Assembly: GCA_900543875.1 (NCBI GenBank)
Contig: UQSV01000051.1
Coordinates: forward strand, 1 to 13,312
Origin: an uncultured Coriobacteriaceae bacterium
GTDB taxonomy: Bacteria > Actinomycetota > Coriobacteriia > Coriobacteriales > Atopobiaceae
DNA: 13,312 nt
Reading direction: 5' to 3'
The translations under genes were made by a program, and so were the position numbers. Under the pieces are notes generated by a model. The model was not told where the DNA came from. It ran no database searches and saw only the letters and a list, made by a program, of their open reading frames with translations. Of the stretch, positions 1-7,056 are shown in pieces (the first letter of the stretch is position 1; every line of letters starts with the position of its first letter).

Positions 1-1500
1 CATGTGCTTGGGCTTCTGCCTGGGCTTGCGCTGCTCGCCCGCCTCGTCGCGACGCCGCTGCTGGGCCTGGGCGGCCGCACCACCCTTGTCACCCGGGCGA
101 CGGCGGCGACGCCTCGAGCTGCGCTGCTCGCCGCCCTCGGCCTGCTCCTGCCTGGCCCGTTGCTCGCGCTGGGGCCGCTGAGACTGCTCACCCTCGCCCT
201 TCTGCACGTTGTGGCGACGCTCGCGGCGGCTCGTGGGCTGCTGCTCCTCGCGCTGCTCGCCCGCCTCCTGCTCGCTGTGATGACGACGCCTCGAGCGTCT
301 GCCCTCACCAGGCGCGCTCTTCTTGGCAGAGGCGGAGTCGGACTGGCCCGGAAGGTTCTGGGCGTCCTCGACGGCAACCTCGACGGTCTTGTGCCTGCGG
401 CGACGCCTCGTGGTCTCGCCCTCGGCAGACGGCGCCTGCGCGGTCTCAGCGGCCTCGGAGCGGCCGCCCTTGTTGCCGCCCTTGTTGCGACGGCGACGGC
501 CCGAGCGGCCCTCGGTCACGAAGAGGTCCTCGGCAGCCACCGTCTCCTCGGGAATCAGACCGTTCTTACGGTCGATCTCCTCGAGCGCGGCACGGACCTC
601 GGGACTCGCGAGGCGGTCCATCGTGGAGCGCAGCACCGTGTCGGGGCGGCACGGGCAGCCCAGCTCCTCGCTCTTCTTCTTGGCGGCATCGCTCGCCTCC
701 ATCTCGGCGAGCGGCACGCGGATCTGCTTGCCGTTCTCGAGGCGCAGGGCCAGCTGCTCCTTGGGCGTGTCGTACTCGACGATCTTGGCGGTGCCTAGCG
801 GCGTCTGGATCACGGCGTTCTTCTTGGGCGCGCGCTGCTTGAAGTCGCGGTAGGCCTCGAACTCATAGCGCAGGCAGCACATGAGGCGCCCGCACGCGCC
901 GCTGATCTTGTTGGAGTTGAGCGGCAGGTCCTGCTCCTTGGCCATGCGAATCGAGACGGGCTCGAAGCCGCTGCCAAAGCGCGTGCAGCACAGCTCTTGG
1001 CCGCAGTGGCCAAAGCCACCCATGAGGGCGGCCTCCTCGCGCACGCCAATCTGGCGCATGTCAACGCGCTCGTGCAACTCGCGCGAGAGGTCGCGGACGA
1101 GCTGGCGGAAGTCGATGCGATCGTCGGCGGAGAAATAGCACACGACCTTCTCGCCGCCAAAGAGGTACTCGACGGCAACGGGCTTCATGTCGAGGCCGCT
1201 CTTGGAGACGAGGCGGCGGAACGTCGGGAAGGCGCGGTCGCTGCGCTCGGCAAGCTTGTCGACGCGGTCGTAGTCCTCGTCGGTTGCCACGCGAATGACG
1301 CTCTTGAGCTTGGCGCCGTCGGTCTTGCGGTTGTACTCGGCTTGGTCGACCTCAAACGGGTCGCCCGTGGCCAGACCCATTTCGGTTCCGCGCTCGGTGG
1401 CGCAGATCACGTGGTCGCCCTCGACGGCGTCGGTGCCGGCAGGGTCAAACCACAGGTCGCGCGCGGCGTAGGCAAACTTCACCGGAATGACGGTGGGCAT
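1..1500 (-). CDS. ricT: RicT/YaaT-like PSP1-domain protein, 3' end beyond window
   Basis: In Firmicutes RicT (YaaT) joins RicA and RicF in an Fe-S-containing complex that acts with RNase Y on mRNA maturation; here that role is inferred from homology. 500 codons are open to the left edge with no stop. Residues 1 to about 275 look like the PSP1 family, with the two diagnostic cysteine clusters: C166-x4-C171-C172 (GHCGQELCC) and C203-x4-C208-C209 (GACGRLMCC). From about residue 332 the protein becomes an Arg/Glu/Gln/Gly-rich, low-complexity, probably disordered tail with RRRR clusters, at least 170 residues long; B. subtilis RicT (about 275 residues) lacks it. The ATG is preceded by AAGGAGG with a 4-nt spacer. 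The start lies inside the end of holB (22-nt overlap), so translation is probably coupled. Family is secure; the exact cellular role is inferred. Confidence 0.88.
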   Translation of the reverse strand, partial: MPTVIPVKFAYAARDLWFDPAGTDAVEGDHVICATERGTEMGLATGDPFEVDQAEYNRKTDGAKLKSVIRVATDEDYDRVDKLAERSDRAFPTFRRLVSKSGLDMKPVAVEYLFGGEKVVCYFSADDRIDFRQLVRDLSRELHERVDMRQIGVREEAALMGGFGHCGQELCCTRFGSGFEPVSIRMAKEQDLPLNSNKISGACGRLMCCLRYEFEAYRDFKQRAPKKNAVIQTPLGTAKIVEYDTPKEQLALRLENGKQIRVPLAEMEASDAAKKKSEELGCPCRPDTVLRSTMDRLASPEVRAALEEIDRKNGLIPEETVAAEDLFVTEGRSGRRRRNKGGNKGGRSEAAETAQAPSAEGETTRRRRRHKTVEVAVEDAQNLPGQSDSASAKKSAPGEGRRSRRRHHSEQEAGEQREEQQPTSRRERRHNVQKGEGEQSQRPQREQRARQEQAEGGEQRSSRRRRRRPGDKGGAAAQAQQRRRDEAGEQRKPRQKPKHM

Positions 1501-2642
1501 AGTGCCTCCTTGCAGGTGCACAGCATGGTCTCGAGGACCAGCTGGGGGGATACGTTATGGGCGAGGTCGTCATTGGCCTGGTCTACGGCACGCAGGGCCG
1601 CGAGCACGCCAGCGCTCGTCGCCCGAGAGGCGAGGCGCTCGACGACATCGGTAGAGTCGGAGTTGACGGCGGGCTCGTCCACGCCCTCGAGGCGCATGAG
1701 CACGTCGCGCAGCAGCGAGCTCGCCGCTGCTAGAAGTTCCATGATACCCGAACGCTCACGAGCCGTAAGCTCGCGCTTGTTGCGCTGCTCGATGAGCTTC
1801 TCGGCCTTGGTGGAGAGGTAGTCGGCGCTGCGCTCGAGCTCCTCGGCCTGGCGGCTCTTCACGTCGTCGAGCGGAGCCTGGGCGGCCAGGGTGAGGTCGC
1901 GGGCCGCGCAGAGCACGTCCCAGGCGTCGTCGCGGGCGAGACCGTCGAGCGTGCGCACCATGAGCAGGCGGGCGTCGCGACGCTTGTGCGAGGCGATGAA
2001 CTCGACTGCGCGCTGCGGCGTCATCGTGACGTCGAGGGCGATGCGCGCGATGGCGTCACCCGCCCCAACGCCGCTCGCCTCGGCCACGCGGCGTGCCGCC
2101 TCGGCGGGGTTGCTCAGGCGAAACGGCACGAGCTGGCAGCGCGAGACGATCGTGGGCAGCACGGCGTCGGTCGCGCGGGCCATCAGCACGAACACGACAC
2201 CCTCGGGAGGCTCCTCGATGGTCTTGAGCAGGGCGTTTGCCGAGGAGTCGCGCAGGGTGTCCACGCGGTCGAGGATGTAGACCTTGGAGGAGGCGCGCAC
2301 GGGCGACAACGAGACGTCAGCGATGAGGTTGCGCACCTGCTCCACGACGTAGCCGCTTGCGCCCTCGGGCTCGATCCAGTGCACGTCGGGGTGGGTGCGG
2401 TGCGCCACGCGGATGCACTCGTCGCAGGCGTCGCAGCCGCCCTGCTCGCAGATGACGCACTGGGCAAGCGCCAGGGCGGCGTCCTGCTGGCCGCTACCGG
2501 GGGCGCCCACGAACAGGTAGGCGTGGCTGAACTTGCGCGAGCTCGCCACCGCGGCAAAGAAGTCGCGGACGCGCGGCTGGCCCGCAATGCGGTCGAGGGC
2601 TCGCGGCACCTCCCGCGTCGCCGTCTCTCGCACGCTACTCAT
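1479..2642 (-). CDS. holB: DNA polymerase III subunit delta prime (clamp loader)
   Basis: Delta prime is the rigid, non-ATP-hydrolysing arm of the clamp loader that places the beta sliding clamp on primed DNA. The 387-residue product shows the clamp-loader AAA+ fold: AYLFVGAPGSG (41-51) in the P-loop position, but with Gln-Gln where Lys-Ser/Thr would bind ATP, as expected for a degenerate delta prime. A zinc module with Cys62, 65, 70, 73 and 76 follows, then NALLKTIEEPPE (136-147) and the sensor-1 SRC motif (167-169). A longer in-frame start exists at 2723, but it would add 27 residues buried in tmk and unlike the family; the ATG at 2642 places the usual N-terminus and overlaps the tmk stop by 8 nt. 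Its own ribosome site is weak, consistent with translational coupling to tmk. Confidence 0.92.
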   Translation of the reverse strand: MSSVRETATREVPRALDRIAGQPRVRDFFAAVASSRKFSHAYLFVGAPGSGQQDAALALAQCVICEQGGCDACDECIRVAHRTHPDVHWIEPEGASGYVVEQVRNLIADVSLSPVRASSKVYILDRVDTLRDSSANALLKTIEEPPEGVVFVLMARATDAVLPTIVSRCQLVPFRLSNPAEAARRVAEASGVGAGDAIARIALDVTMTPQRAVEFIASHKRRDARLLMVRTLDGLARDDAWDVLCAARDLTLAAQAPLDDVKSRQAEELERSADYLSTKAEKLIEQRNKRELTARERSGIMELLAAASSLLRDVLMRLEGVDEPAVNSDSTDVVERLASRATSAGVLAALRAVDQANDDLAHNVSPQLVLETMLCTCKEALCPPSFR

Positions 2643-3276
2643 GGGCCGCGCCAGTCCCCGCGGCCACGAGCTCGGCGTCAATGCGCAGGGCCACCTCGTC
2701 TGCCGTGCCCATCGCGTCGACAAGCCTCACGCGGGCGGGCTCGCGCTTGGCGAGCGCACGGTAGTCCTCACACACGCGCTGCTGGAAGGCAAGGCCATCG
2801 GCCTCCATGCGGTCGTGCTCGCCGCGGCCCTCGGCGCGCATGAAGGCGCACTCGGGTTCCATGTCGAGCACGATGGTGATGTCGGGCACAACGCCGCAGC
2901 TACCCAGCTCGTTCGCACGGGTCACGAGGGCGTCGTCCATGCCGCGGGCGCCGGCCTGGTAGGCGTGGGTCGAGTCGTAGAAGCGGTCGCACACGACGGT
3001 GGCCCCGCGCTCGAGGGCAGGCTCGATGACCTCGCACACGAGCTGGGCGCGAGCCGCCTCGAACAGGAGCAGCTCGCACTCGGGGGCCATCTCGGCGTTG
3101 GCGCGGTCGAGGATGAGCGAGCGGATCTTCTCGGAGATGGGGGTGCCGCCCGGCTCGCGCAGGCTCACGACCTCGGCGCCGGCCGCGCGCAGGCGCTCGA
3201 CCAGCATCAACACCTGGGTCGACTTGCCCGCCCCATCGACGCCCTCGAGCGTGATGAACGTACCGCGACGCGCCAT
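2635..3276 (-). CDS. tmk: Thymidylate kinase
   Basis: The enzyme phosphorylates dTMP to dTDP with ATP in the cytoplasm, the committed step toward dTTP. The 213-residue length is normal. Visible motifs are the Walker A GVDGAGKST (12-20), the LREPGGTPISEKIR segment, the CDRFYDSTHAYQ dTMP/Mg site and a basic/acidic LID segment (RAEGRGEHDRM). The ATG at 3276 has GGGGAGG a few bases upstream. It is the first gene of a tmk-holB-ricT group, with its stop overlapping holB. In B. subtilis the same genes occur in the same order with two small genes between tmk and holB, which are absent here. Any promoter must lie in the 322-bp region upstream; TAGGAT on the minus strand about 35 nt before the ATG is a weak -10 candidate. 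Confidence 0.96.
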   Translation of the reverse strand: MARRGTFITLEGVDGAGKSTQVLMLVERLRAAGAEVVSLREPGGTPISEKIRSLILDRANAEMAPECELLLFEAARAQLVCEVIEPALERGATVVCDRFYDSTHAYQAGARGMDDALVTRANELGSCGVVPDITIVLDMEPECAFMRAEGRGEHDRMEADGLAFQQRVCEDYRALAKREPARVRLVDAMGTADEVALRIDAELVAAGTGAAHE

Positions 3277-3344
3277 ATGACCTCCCCAATCATCTCTTTG
3301 ACCAGTTCTTCTATCCTACTCGCCCCCAGGCAGGCAGGGCTTCA

Positions 3345-3449
3345 GGCGCCCAAAGACCGAATGGGGATGACATAAACGCCATCAGGCAGCTGGTAGGCAA
3401 CCTCAGCAAACTCGCTGGTAAACTGCGCGCCGTCACAAAATACGAATGT
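3345..3449 (-). other. 35-codon open stretch without a start codon, possible gene remnant
   Basis: Between in-frame TAG (3450-3452) and TGA (3342-3344) on the minus strand lie 35 codons. They end in a peptide-like stretch, EFAEVAYQLPDGVYVIPI. No ATG or GTG is in frame. Codon use is less GC-biased at third positions (TTT, GCT, GTT, TAT, ATT) than in the neighbouring genes. This could be the 3' end of a decayed or rearranged gene. The opposite strand is also open here, so coding potential is ambiguous. No family recognised. Confidence 0.2.
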
Positions 3450-3517
3450 CTACGCACGCAAATTCCGAATGGTGACGTACACAAAATACGAATGCAGAAG
3501 CAACCAAAATACGAATA
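3434..3517. repeat. Four 15-bp motif copies at exact 23-bp period
   Basis: Copies of CACAAAATACGAATG start at 3434 and 3480 (identical). A 12/15 match, CGCAAATTCCGAATG, starts at 3457, and ACCAAAATACGAATA starts at 3503. Every step is exactly 23 bp. The 8-nt spacers are also partly alike (TCTACGCA, GTGACGTA, CAGAAGCA). The period is not a multiple of three, so this is not a protein repeat. About two helical turns between copies would put them on nearly the same DNA face, as in an iterated protein-binding site. Function unknown. Confidence 0.85.
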
Positions 3518-3519
3518 GA

Positions 3520-3547
3520 GGCCTGTGCCAGCTAGCTGGCACAGGCC
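3520..3547 (-). terminator. 28-bp perfect palindrome, probable terminator of the topA/HAD operon
   Basis: A 14-bp arm GGCCTGTGCCAGCT is followed directly by its exact reverse complement. It lies 51 nt past the HAD gene stop on the minus strand. Immediately after it in that direction comes TCTATTCGTATTTTG, a moderately T-rich tail but not a clean T run. A terminator is the simplest reading. A dimeric-protein operator is possible because the palindrome abuts the 23-bp array. Confidence 0.55.
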
Positions 3548-3598
3548 CACAGTCAAAGCAGCTGGGCGCCAAAAGCCGCGACTGCCACGAGTAACGCG

Positions 3599-4435
3599 CT
3601 ACCTCGCGGCCTTGCGGGCGGCGACGATCTGGTCGATGACCTGCAGCACGCCACGCTCCTCGTTGCTGGGGGCCACGAGGTTCGCGTGGTGCCGCATCTC
3701 GGGCACGGCATTGGCCATCATGTAGCCAAAGCCCACGTTCTCGAGCATCGTGGCGTCGTTGGGCGCGTCGCCAAAGGCGGCCATCTCGTCCGTGCCAATG
3801 CCCGTGAGCTCAGAGATCTTGTTGATGGCCGTGCCCTTGCTCACGCCGTCAGGCACGATGTCAACCCACATGATACCACCGCAGGCATAGGAGAACTCGT
3901 CGCCGATCTCGGCACGGTAGGAGTCGATCTTGTCCATCGCGTCGTTGTTGGGAAAGAGCACCGTGTACTTGTCGGCCTCGACGTCGAGCGTCGTGAGGTC
4001 GTCGACGAAGGTGCACTTGCTGTAGAAGTTGCGAATGAAGTCCTCCCAGGCGAGCGCGCGTCTGTCGACGTAGCAGCCCTCAATGCCGCAGACAAAACCA
4101 AAGTCGCCGCGCTCGCGCGTCACGCAGGCCATGCGGCGGTAGTCCTCGACCTTGAGGTTGGTCTGGAAGAGCAGTTTGCCACGGTCGAAGACGAGGCCGC
4201 CGTTGTCGGCGATGACCATCATCTTGTCGAAGAGCGGCCCCAGGTTGTCGCGCAGGGTGTACATGGGCCTGCCGCTCGCCACGGCAAGCTCGGCCCCCAC
4301 GCTCTCGAGCGCGTCAATGCGCTCCTCGAGGCCATCGGGAATGGTGCTGTCCTCGAGCAGCAGCGACCCGTCCATGTCGGTCAGGACGAGACGGACGTTC
4401 TCGAGGCCCTCTGGCTGCGGACTAGACTCAAACAT
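3599..4435 (-). CDS. Cof-type HAD-IIB family hydrolase
   Basis: This is a cytoplasmic phosphatase-like enzyme of the haloacid dehalogenase superfamily; members of the Cof group dephosphorylate sugar phosphates or cofactors, and the substrate here is unknown. The 278 residues contain motif I DMDGS (D20 nucleophile, D22 acid/base), motif II with Ser in VASGR, the motif III lysine in the KGTAINK segment, and motif IV GDAPND. A C2-type cap lies between motifs II and III. The frame stays open upstream to 4651 inside topA, but that extension is a shadow of the lysine-rich topA tail. The ATG at 4435 is chosen because GGGGGAA lies just before it and the HAD fold begins within 20 residues. It starts 8 nt after the topA stop and probably shares its transcript. 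Confidence 0.9.
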   Translation of the reverse strand: MFESSPQPEGLENVRLVLTDMDGSLLLEDSTIPDGLEERIDALESVGAELAVASGRPMYTLRDNLGPLFDKMMVIADNGGLVFDRGKLLFQTNLKVEDYRRMACVTRERGDFGFVCGIEGCYVDRRALAWEDFIRNFYSKCTFVDDLTTLDVEADKYTVLFPNNDAMDKIDSYRAEIGDEFSYACGGIMWVDIVPDGVSKGTAINKISELTGIGTDEMAAFGDAPNDATMLENVGFGYMMANAVPEMRHHANLVAPSNEERGVLQVIDQIVAARKAAR

Positions 4436-4437
4436 GC

Positions 4438-4444
4438 TTCCCCC
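4438..4444 (-). promoter_or_regulatory. Ribosome binding site fixing the HAD hydrolase start
   Basis: GGGGGAA on the minus strand shares its first base with the topA TAG stop and sits two bases before the ATG. It supports the short start over the long upstream frame. The spacing is on the short side, so coupling to topA termination is likely. Confidence 0.5.
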
Positions 4445-7053
4445 TACTCGGCCGCCTCTCCGGACTTCTTCGAGGTGGCACGCTTGGTCGTCTTCTTGGT
4501 GGTTGTCTTCTTGGTGGCTGTCTTCTTGATGGTGGACTTGGCGGCGGTCTTCACGGCCGTCTTGGCCCCACCTCTCGCGGCGCCGGCGCGGACGCGCACG
4601 GGCGTCTTGCGCTCGTTGGTGGGGCAGTCCATGTTCACGCACTTCTTCCACGGGCCGCGGGCCGTCTCAACGATGATCATGGGCGCGCCGCACTCGGGGC
4701 ACGTCTCGTCGGTGGCGGTGAGCTTACCGCGCGCAGGCAGCGGGTAGCTCACGCCGCAGTCGTCGTAGTTGGTGCAGCGGATGAAGCGCTTGCCCGAGCG
4801 CTCTGACTTGTGCGCGATGAGATCGCCATGACGGCCCGCCTCGGCGCACACCTTGCACTCGCCCACCTTGAGGTCGGGCTCGTAGTTGGTGGGGCACTTG
4901 GGGTTGACGCACATCTCGTAGGCCTTGGCGCGGAACGGCTTGCACTTGATGCGCGGCGCGCCGCACTCGGGGCACACGCCGGTCTCGCCCTCGATGGCCT
5001 CGTAACGCACGCCGCTCGGCAGCGGATAGGTCACGTCGCAGTCGGGCCAGCCCATGCAGCCCACGAAGCTGCCGCGGGTCTTGGCGCTCGACTTCACCAC
5101 GAGGTCTTTGCCGCACTTGGGGCAGGTGCCCACGCGGGCGTCGGCCGTAACGGCATCGGCGATGGCCTCGCCCAGGTCGTCCTTGTGCTCGATGAGGGCG
5201 TCGAGCATGCCGGCGAGCAGCGCGCGGGAGTGGTAGACCACCTGGTCCTGGGAGTCCTGGCCCTGGGCCACCTTGGTCATGTCCTGCTCGAGCTCGCTGG
5301 TCATCTCGGCCGAGGTGATGCGCGGCGCGTAGGTGTGCAGGGCGTCGATGATGGCCATGCCCAGCTGGCTGGGCTCGACGGGGTCGTTCTTGAGGTACTT
5401 GACCGTGTAGAGGCGCTCGATGATGCTCGCGCGCGTCGACTTGGTGCCAAGACCGCGCTTCTCCATCTCCTGGATCAGCTTGCCCTGGCTGTAGCGCGCG
5501 GGAGGCTCGGTCTGCTTGGCCTCGAGCTTGAGGTCGGTCACGTCGACCTTATCGCCCTCAGACAGGGAGGGCAGCTGGTCGTCGCGCTTGAGGCCAAACG
5601 GGTAGATGGCACGGAACCCTGGCACCTTGAGCACGTCGCCCGAGGCGGAGAAGGGCTCGCCCGCGATGTCGATCGAAAGCTTGGTGCCCTCGATGGTCGC
5701 AGGGTCGGAGAGCGTGGCGAGGAAGCGCCGCGCGATGAGGTTGTAGAGCTTCCACTCAGCGGGCTGCAGCTTGTCCGGCGAGCCCACGCCCGTGGGGTAG
5801 ATGGGCGGGTGATCGGTGTCGAACTGCTTGCCGCGCGTGGCATGGAGCTCGGGGGCGGCCACGAGCTTATTCACGTAGGGCGCGTACTGCGGCACGCCGG
5901 CGAGCATCTTGGCCGTGGCGCGCAGGTCGAGCGAGTCGGGGTAGACCGTGTTGTCGACGCGTGGGTACGAGATGAGACCGTCCATGTAGAGGCTCTCGGC
6001 AAGGCGCATCGTGCGGGCAGGCGAGAGGCCCTCCGCGGCGGCTGCGGCCTGCAGGCTCGTGGTGTTGAACGGCGCGGGCGGGCGCTGGGTGCGCGAGCGC
6101 TTGGTCACCGCGGTGACGATGCCCCCGGTGGCACCATCGACGTGGCCAAAGGCCGTGGTGGCGGCATCGTGGTCGGTGAAGCGGCCCTGCGCGTGGGCAA
6201 TCCTGAAGGCGGCGTCGTCGAGCTCACCGGGGCCGGCGGCACGGCCGTTGATGACCCAGTAGTCCTGCGGCACGAAGGCGAGGCGCTCGCGCTCGCGCTC
6301 CACCACGAGGGCAAGTGTGGGCGTCTGCACGCGGCCGGCGCTGCGGACGTTGCCAAAGCCTCCGAAGCGCGCCATCGTGAGGTAGCGCGTGAGGGCGGCG
6401 CCCCAGATGAGGTCGATGTACTGGCGGCTCTCGCCGGCGTCGGCCAGGTTCTGATCGAGGTCGACGAGGTTGGCGAAGGCATGCTCGATCTCGGCGCGGG
6501 TGTAGGCGGAGTAGCGGGCACGCGAGACGGGCACGCCGGGGTTGACCTCGAGCACCTGGGCCAGCGCGTCGGAGCCGATGAGCTCGCCCTCGCGGTCGAA
6601 GTCCGTGCCAATGACAACCGAGTCGGCTTTCTTGGCGAGGTTCTTCAGCGAGCGGATGATGCCCTTCTCGGCGGGAAGCTTCTCGACAGGCGCCCACACA
6701 AGGTAGGGCAGGCTCGGGACCTTCCAGCCCTTGATGTCGACGCCGTCCTCGAGGAACGGCTTCTTCTTTTTGAACGGAGGACGGGGCAGGCCGTCGGGGA
6801 CGTCGGCGGGAAGGACCTCGCCCTCGGCCGAGACGGCATACCAGCCCTGGCTGTCGCTGAACTTGAGCTCGGTGGGAAAGTCCGGCGCCAGGATGTGACC
6901 GCGCAGGCCAATCGTGACCCACTCCTCGCCACCGCGCGTAAAGCGGTAGACGGGAGTGTCGTAGACCTTGTCCTTCTTGGGCTTACCAGCCTCTGAGAGC
7001 AGGGCCGCGATCTTCTCGGCGGCATCGTTCTTCTCGGTGATGACGAGCTTCAT
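4444..7053 (-). CDS. topA: DNA topoisomerase I, type IA, archaeal-style core with four zinc ribbons
   Basis: It relaxes negative supercoils by passing DNA through a transient single-strand break. Of 869 residues, 1 to about 160 form the Toprim domain: VITEKNDAA with E7, and GTDFDREGELIG with D151, D153 and E155. GEARQ-like GESRQYIDLIWGAALTR (207-223) and SAGRVQTPTLALV (238-250) follow. The catalytic tyrosine is Y363 in ISYPRVDNTVYP, with Val where most relatives have Thr. The C-terminus has four tetracysteine zinc ribbons (C644/647/666/672, C694/697/715/720, C733/736/760/766, C785/788/805/810), then a Lys/Thr-rich tail (about 830-863). The first 250 residues resemble euryarchaeal topoisomerase I more than the usual bacterial TopA, which begins with a VIVESP-type motif. 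It starts 3 nt after tatC, with GAGG upstream. Confidence 0.95.
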   Translation of the reverse strand: MKLVITEKNDAAEKIAALLSEAGKPKKDKVYDTPVYRFTRGGEEWVTIGLRGHILAPDFPTELKFSDSQGWYAVSAEGEVLPADVPDGLPRPPFKKKKPFLEDGVDIKGWKVPSLPYLVWAPVEKLPAEKGIIRSLKNLAKKADSVVIGTDFDREGELIGSDALAQVLEVNPGVPVSRARYSAYTRAEIEHAFANLVDLDQNLADAGESRQYIDLIWGAALTRYLTMARFGGFGNVRSAGRVQTPTLALVVERERERLAFVPQDYWVINGRAAGPGELDDAAFRIAHAQGRFTDHDAATTAFGHVDGATGGIVTAVTKRSRTQRPPAPFNTTSLQAAAAAEGLSPARTMRLAESLYMDGLISYPRVDNTVYPDSLDLRATAKMLAGVPQYAPYVNKLVAAPELHATRGKQFDTDHPPIYPTGVGSPDKLQPAEWKLYNLIARRFLATLSDPATIEGTKLSIDIAGEPFSASGDVLKVPGFRAIYPFGLKRDDQLPSLSEGDKVDVTDLKLEAKQTEPPARYSQGKLIQEMEKRGLGTKSTRASIIERLYTVKYLKNDPVEPSQLGMAIIDALHTYAPRITSAEMTSELEQDMTKVAQGQDSQDQVVYHSRALLAGMLDALIEHKDDLGEAIADAVTADARVGTCPKCGKDLVVKSSAKTRGSFVGCMGWPDCDVTYPLPSGVRYEAIEGETGVCPECGAPRIKCKPFRAKAYEMCVNPKCPTNYEPDLKVGECKVCAEAGRHGDLIAHKSERSGKRFIRCTNYDDCGVSYPLPARGKLTATDETCPECGAPMIIVETARGPWKKCVNMDCPTNERKTPVRVRAGAARGGAKTAVKTAAKSTIKKTATKKTTTKKTTKRATSKKSGEAAE
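4490..4534 (-). repeat. Three 15-bp tandem units encoding the TopA lysine tail
   Basis: GTCTTCTTGGTGGTT and two near-copies follow each other at 15-bp steps. They encode a five-residue Thr/Lys repeat (TTTKK, TATKK, ATIKK) in the basic tail of topoisomerase I. Basic tails of actinobacterial TopA proteins contribute to DNA binding and processivity. Such units can change number by slippage. Confidence 0.75.
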
Positions 7054-7056
7054 GCG

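Larger units (their letters stand above)
3277..3598. other. 322-bp intergenic region between the HAD gene and tmk
   Basis: This is the longest stretch without a recognised gene. Read in the minus direction it contains, in order: about 50 nt after the HAD stop, a 28-bp palindrome (3520-3547), a 23-bp-period array (3434-3517), a short protein-like frame without a start codon (3345-3449), and the tmk leader with its ribosome site. The array is visibly richer in A and T than the surrounding genes. No tRNA, riboswitch or convincing full-length gene is seen. Confidence 0.8.

Noticed and set aside
41..51. Loss of the P-loop lysine in holB (protein residues 41-51) as a defect
   Set aside because: Delta-prime subunits commonly have a degenerate P-loop and do not hydrolyse ATP, so this is expected.
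4..798. 264-codon plus-strand frame over the ricT tail
   Set aside because: Leu/Ala/Arg-rich antisense of the low-complexity Arg/Glu/Gln tail; the minus frame continues the RicT protein without interruption.
2643..2723. 27-residue N-terminal extension of holB
   Set aside because: It overlaps tmk coding sequence with no family resemblance; the ATG at 2642 gives the normal delta-prime N-terminus.
3434..3517. CRISPR array
   Set aside because: The repeated part is only 15 bp with 8-nt spacers that resemble each other, and no cas gene is nearby.
3311..3556. 81-codon minus-strand frame across the array and palindrome
   Set aside because: It reads through the palindrome and the non-triplet repeat, giving a Cys/Phe-rich peptide without gene-like codon use; no ribosome site.
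4436..4651. 72-residue N-terminal extension of the HAD hydrolase
   Set aside because: It is a His/Gln/Asp-rich out-of-frame reading of the TopA lysine tail, and a ribosome site supports the start at 4435.
4810..6996. 728-codon open frame on the plus strand opposite topA
   Set aside because: It mirrors topA codon for codon. Composition is Ala/Gly/Leu/Val/His/Arg-rich without motifs, as expected opposite a high-GC gene. topA has full catalytic and zinc motifs.
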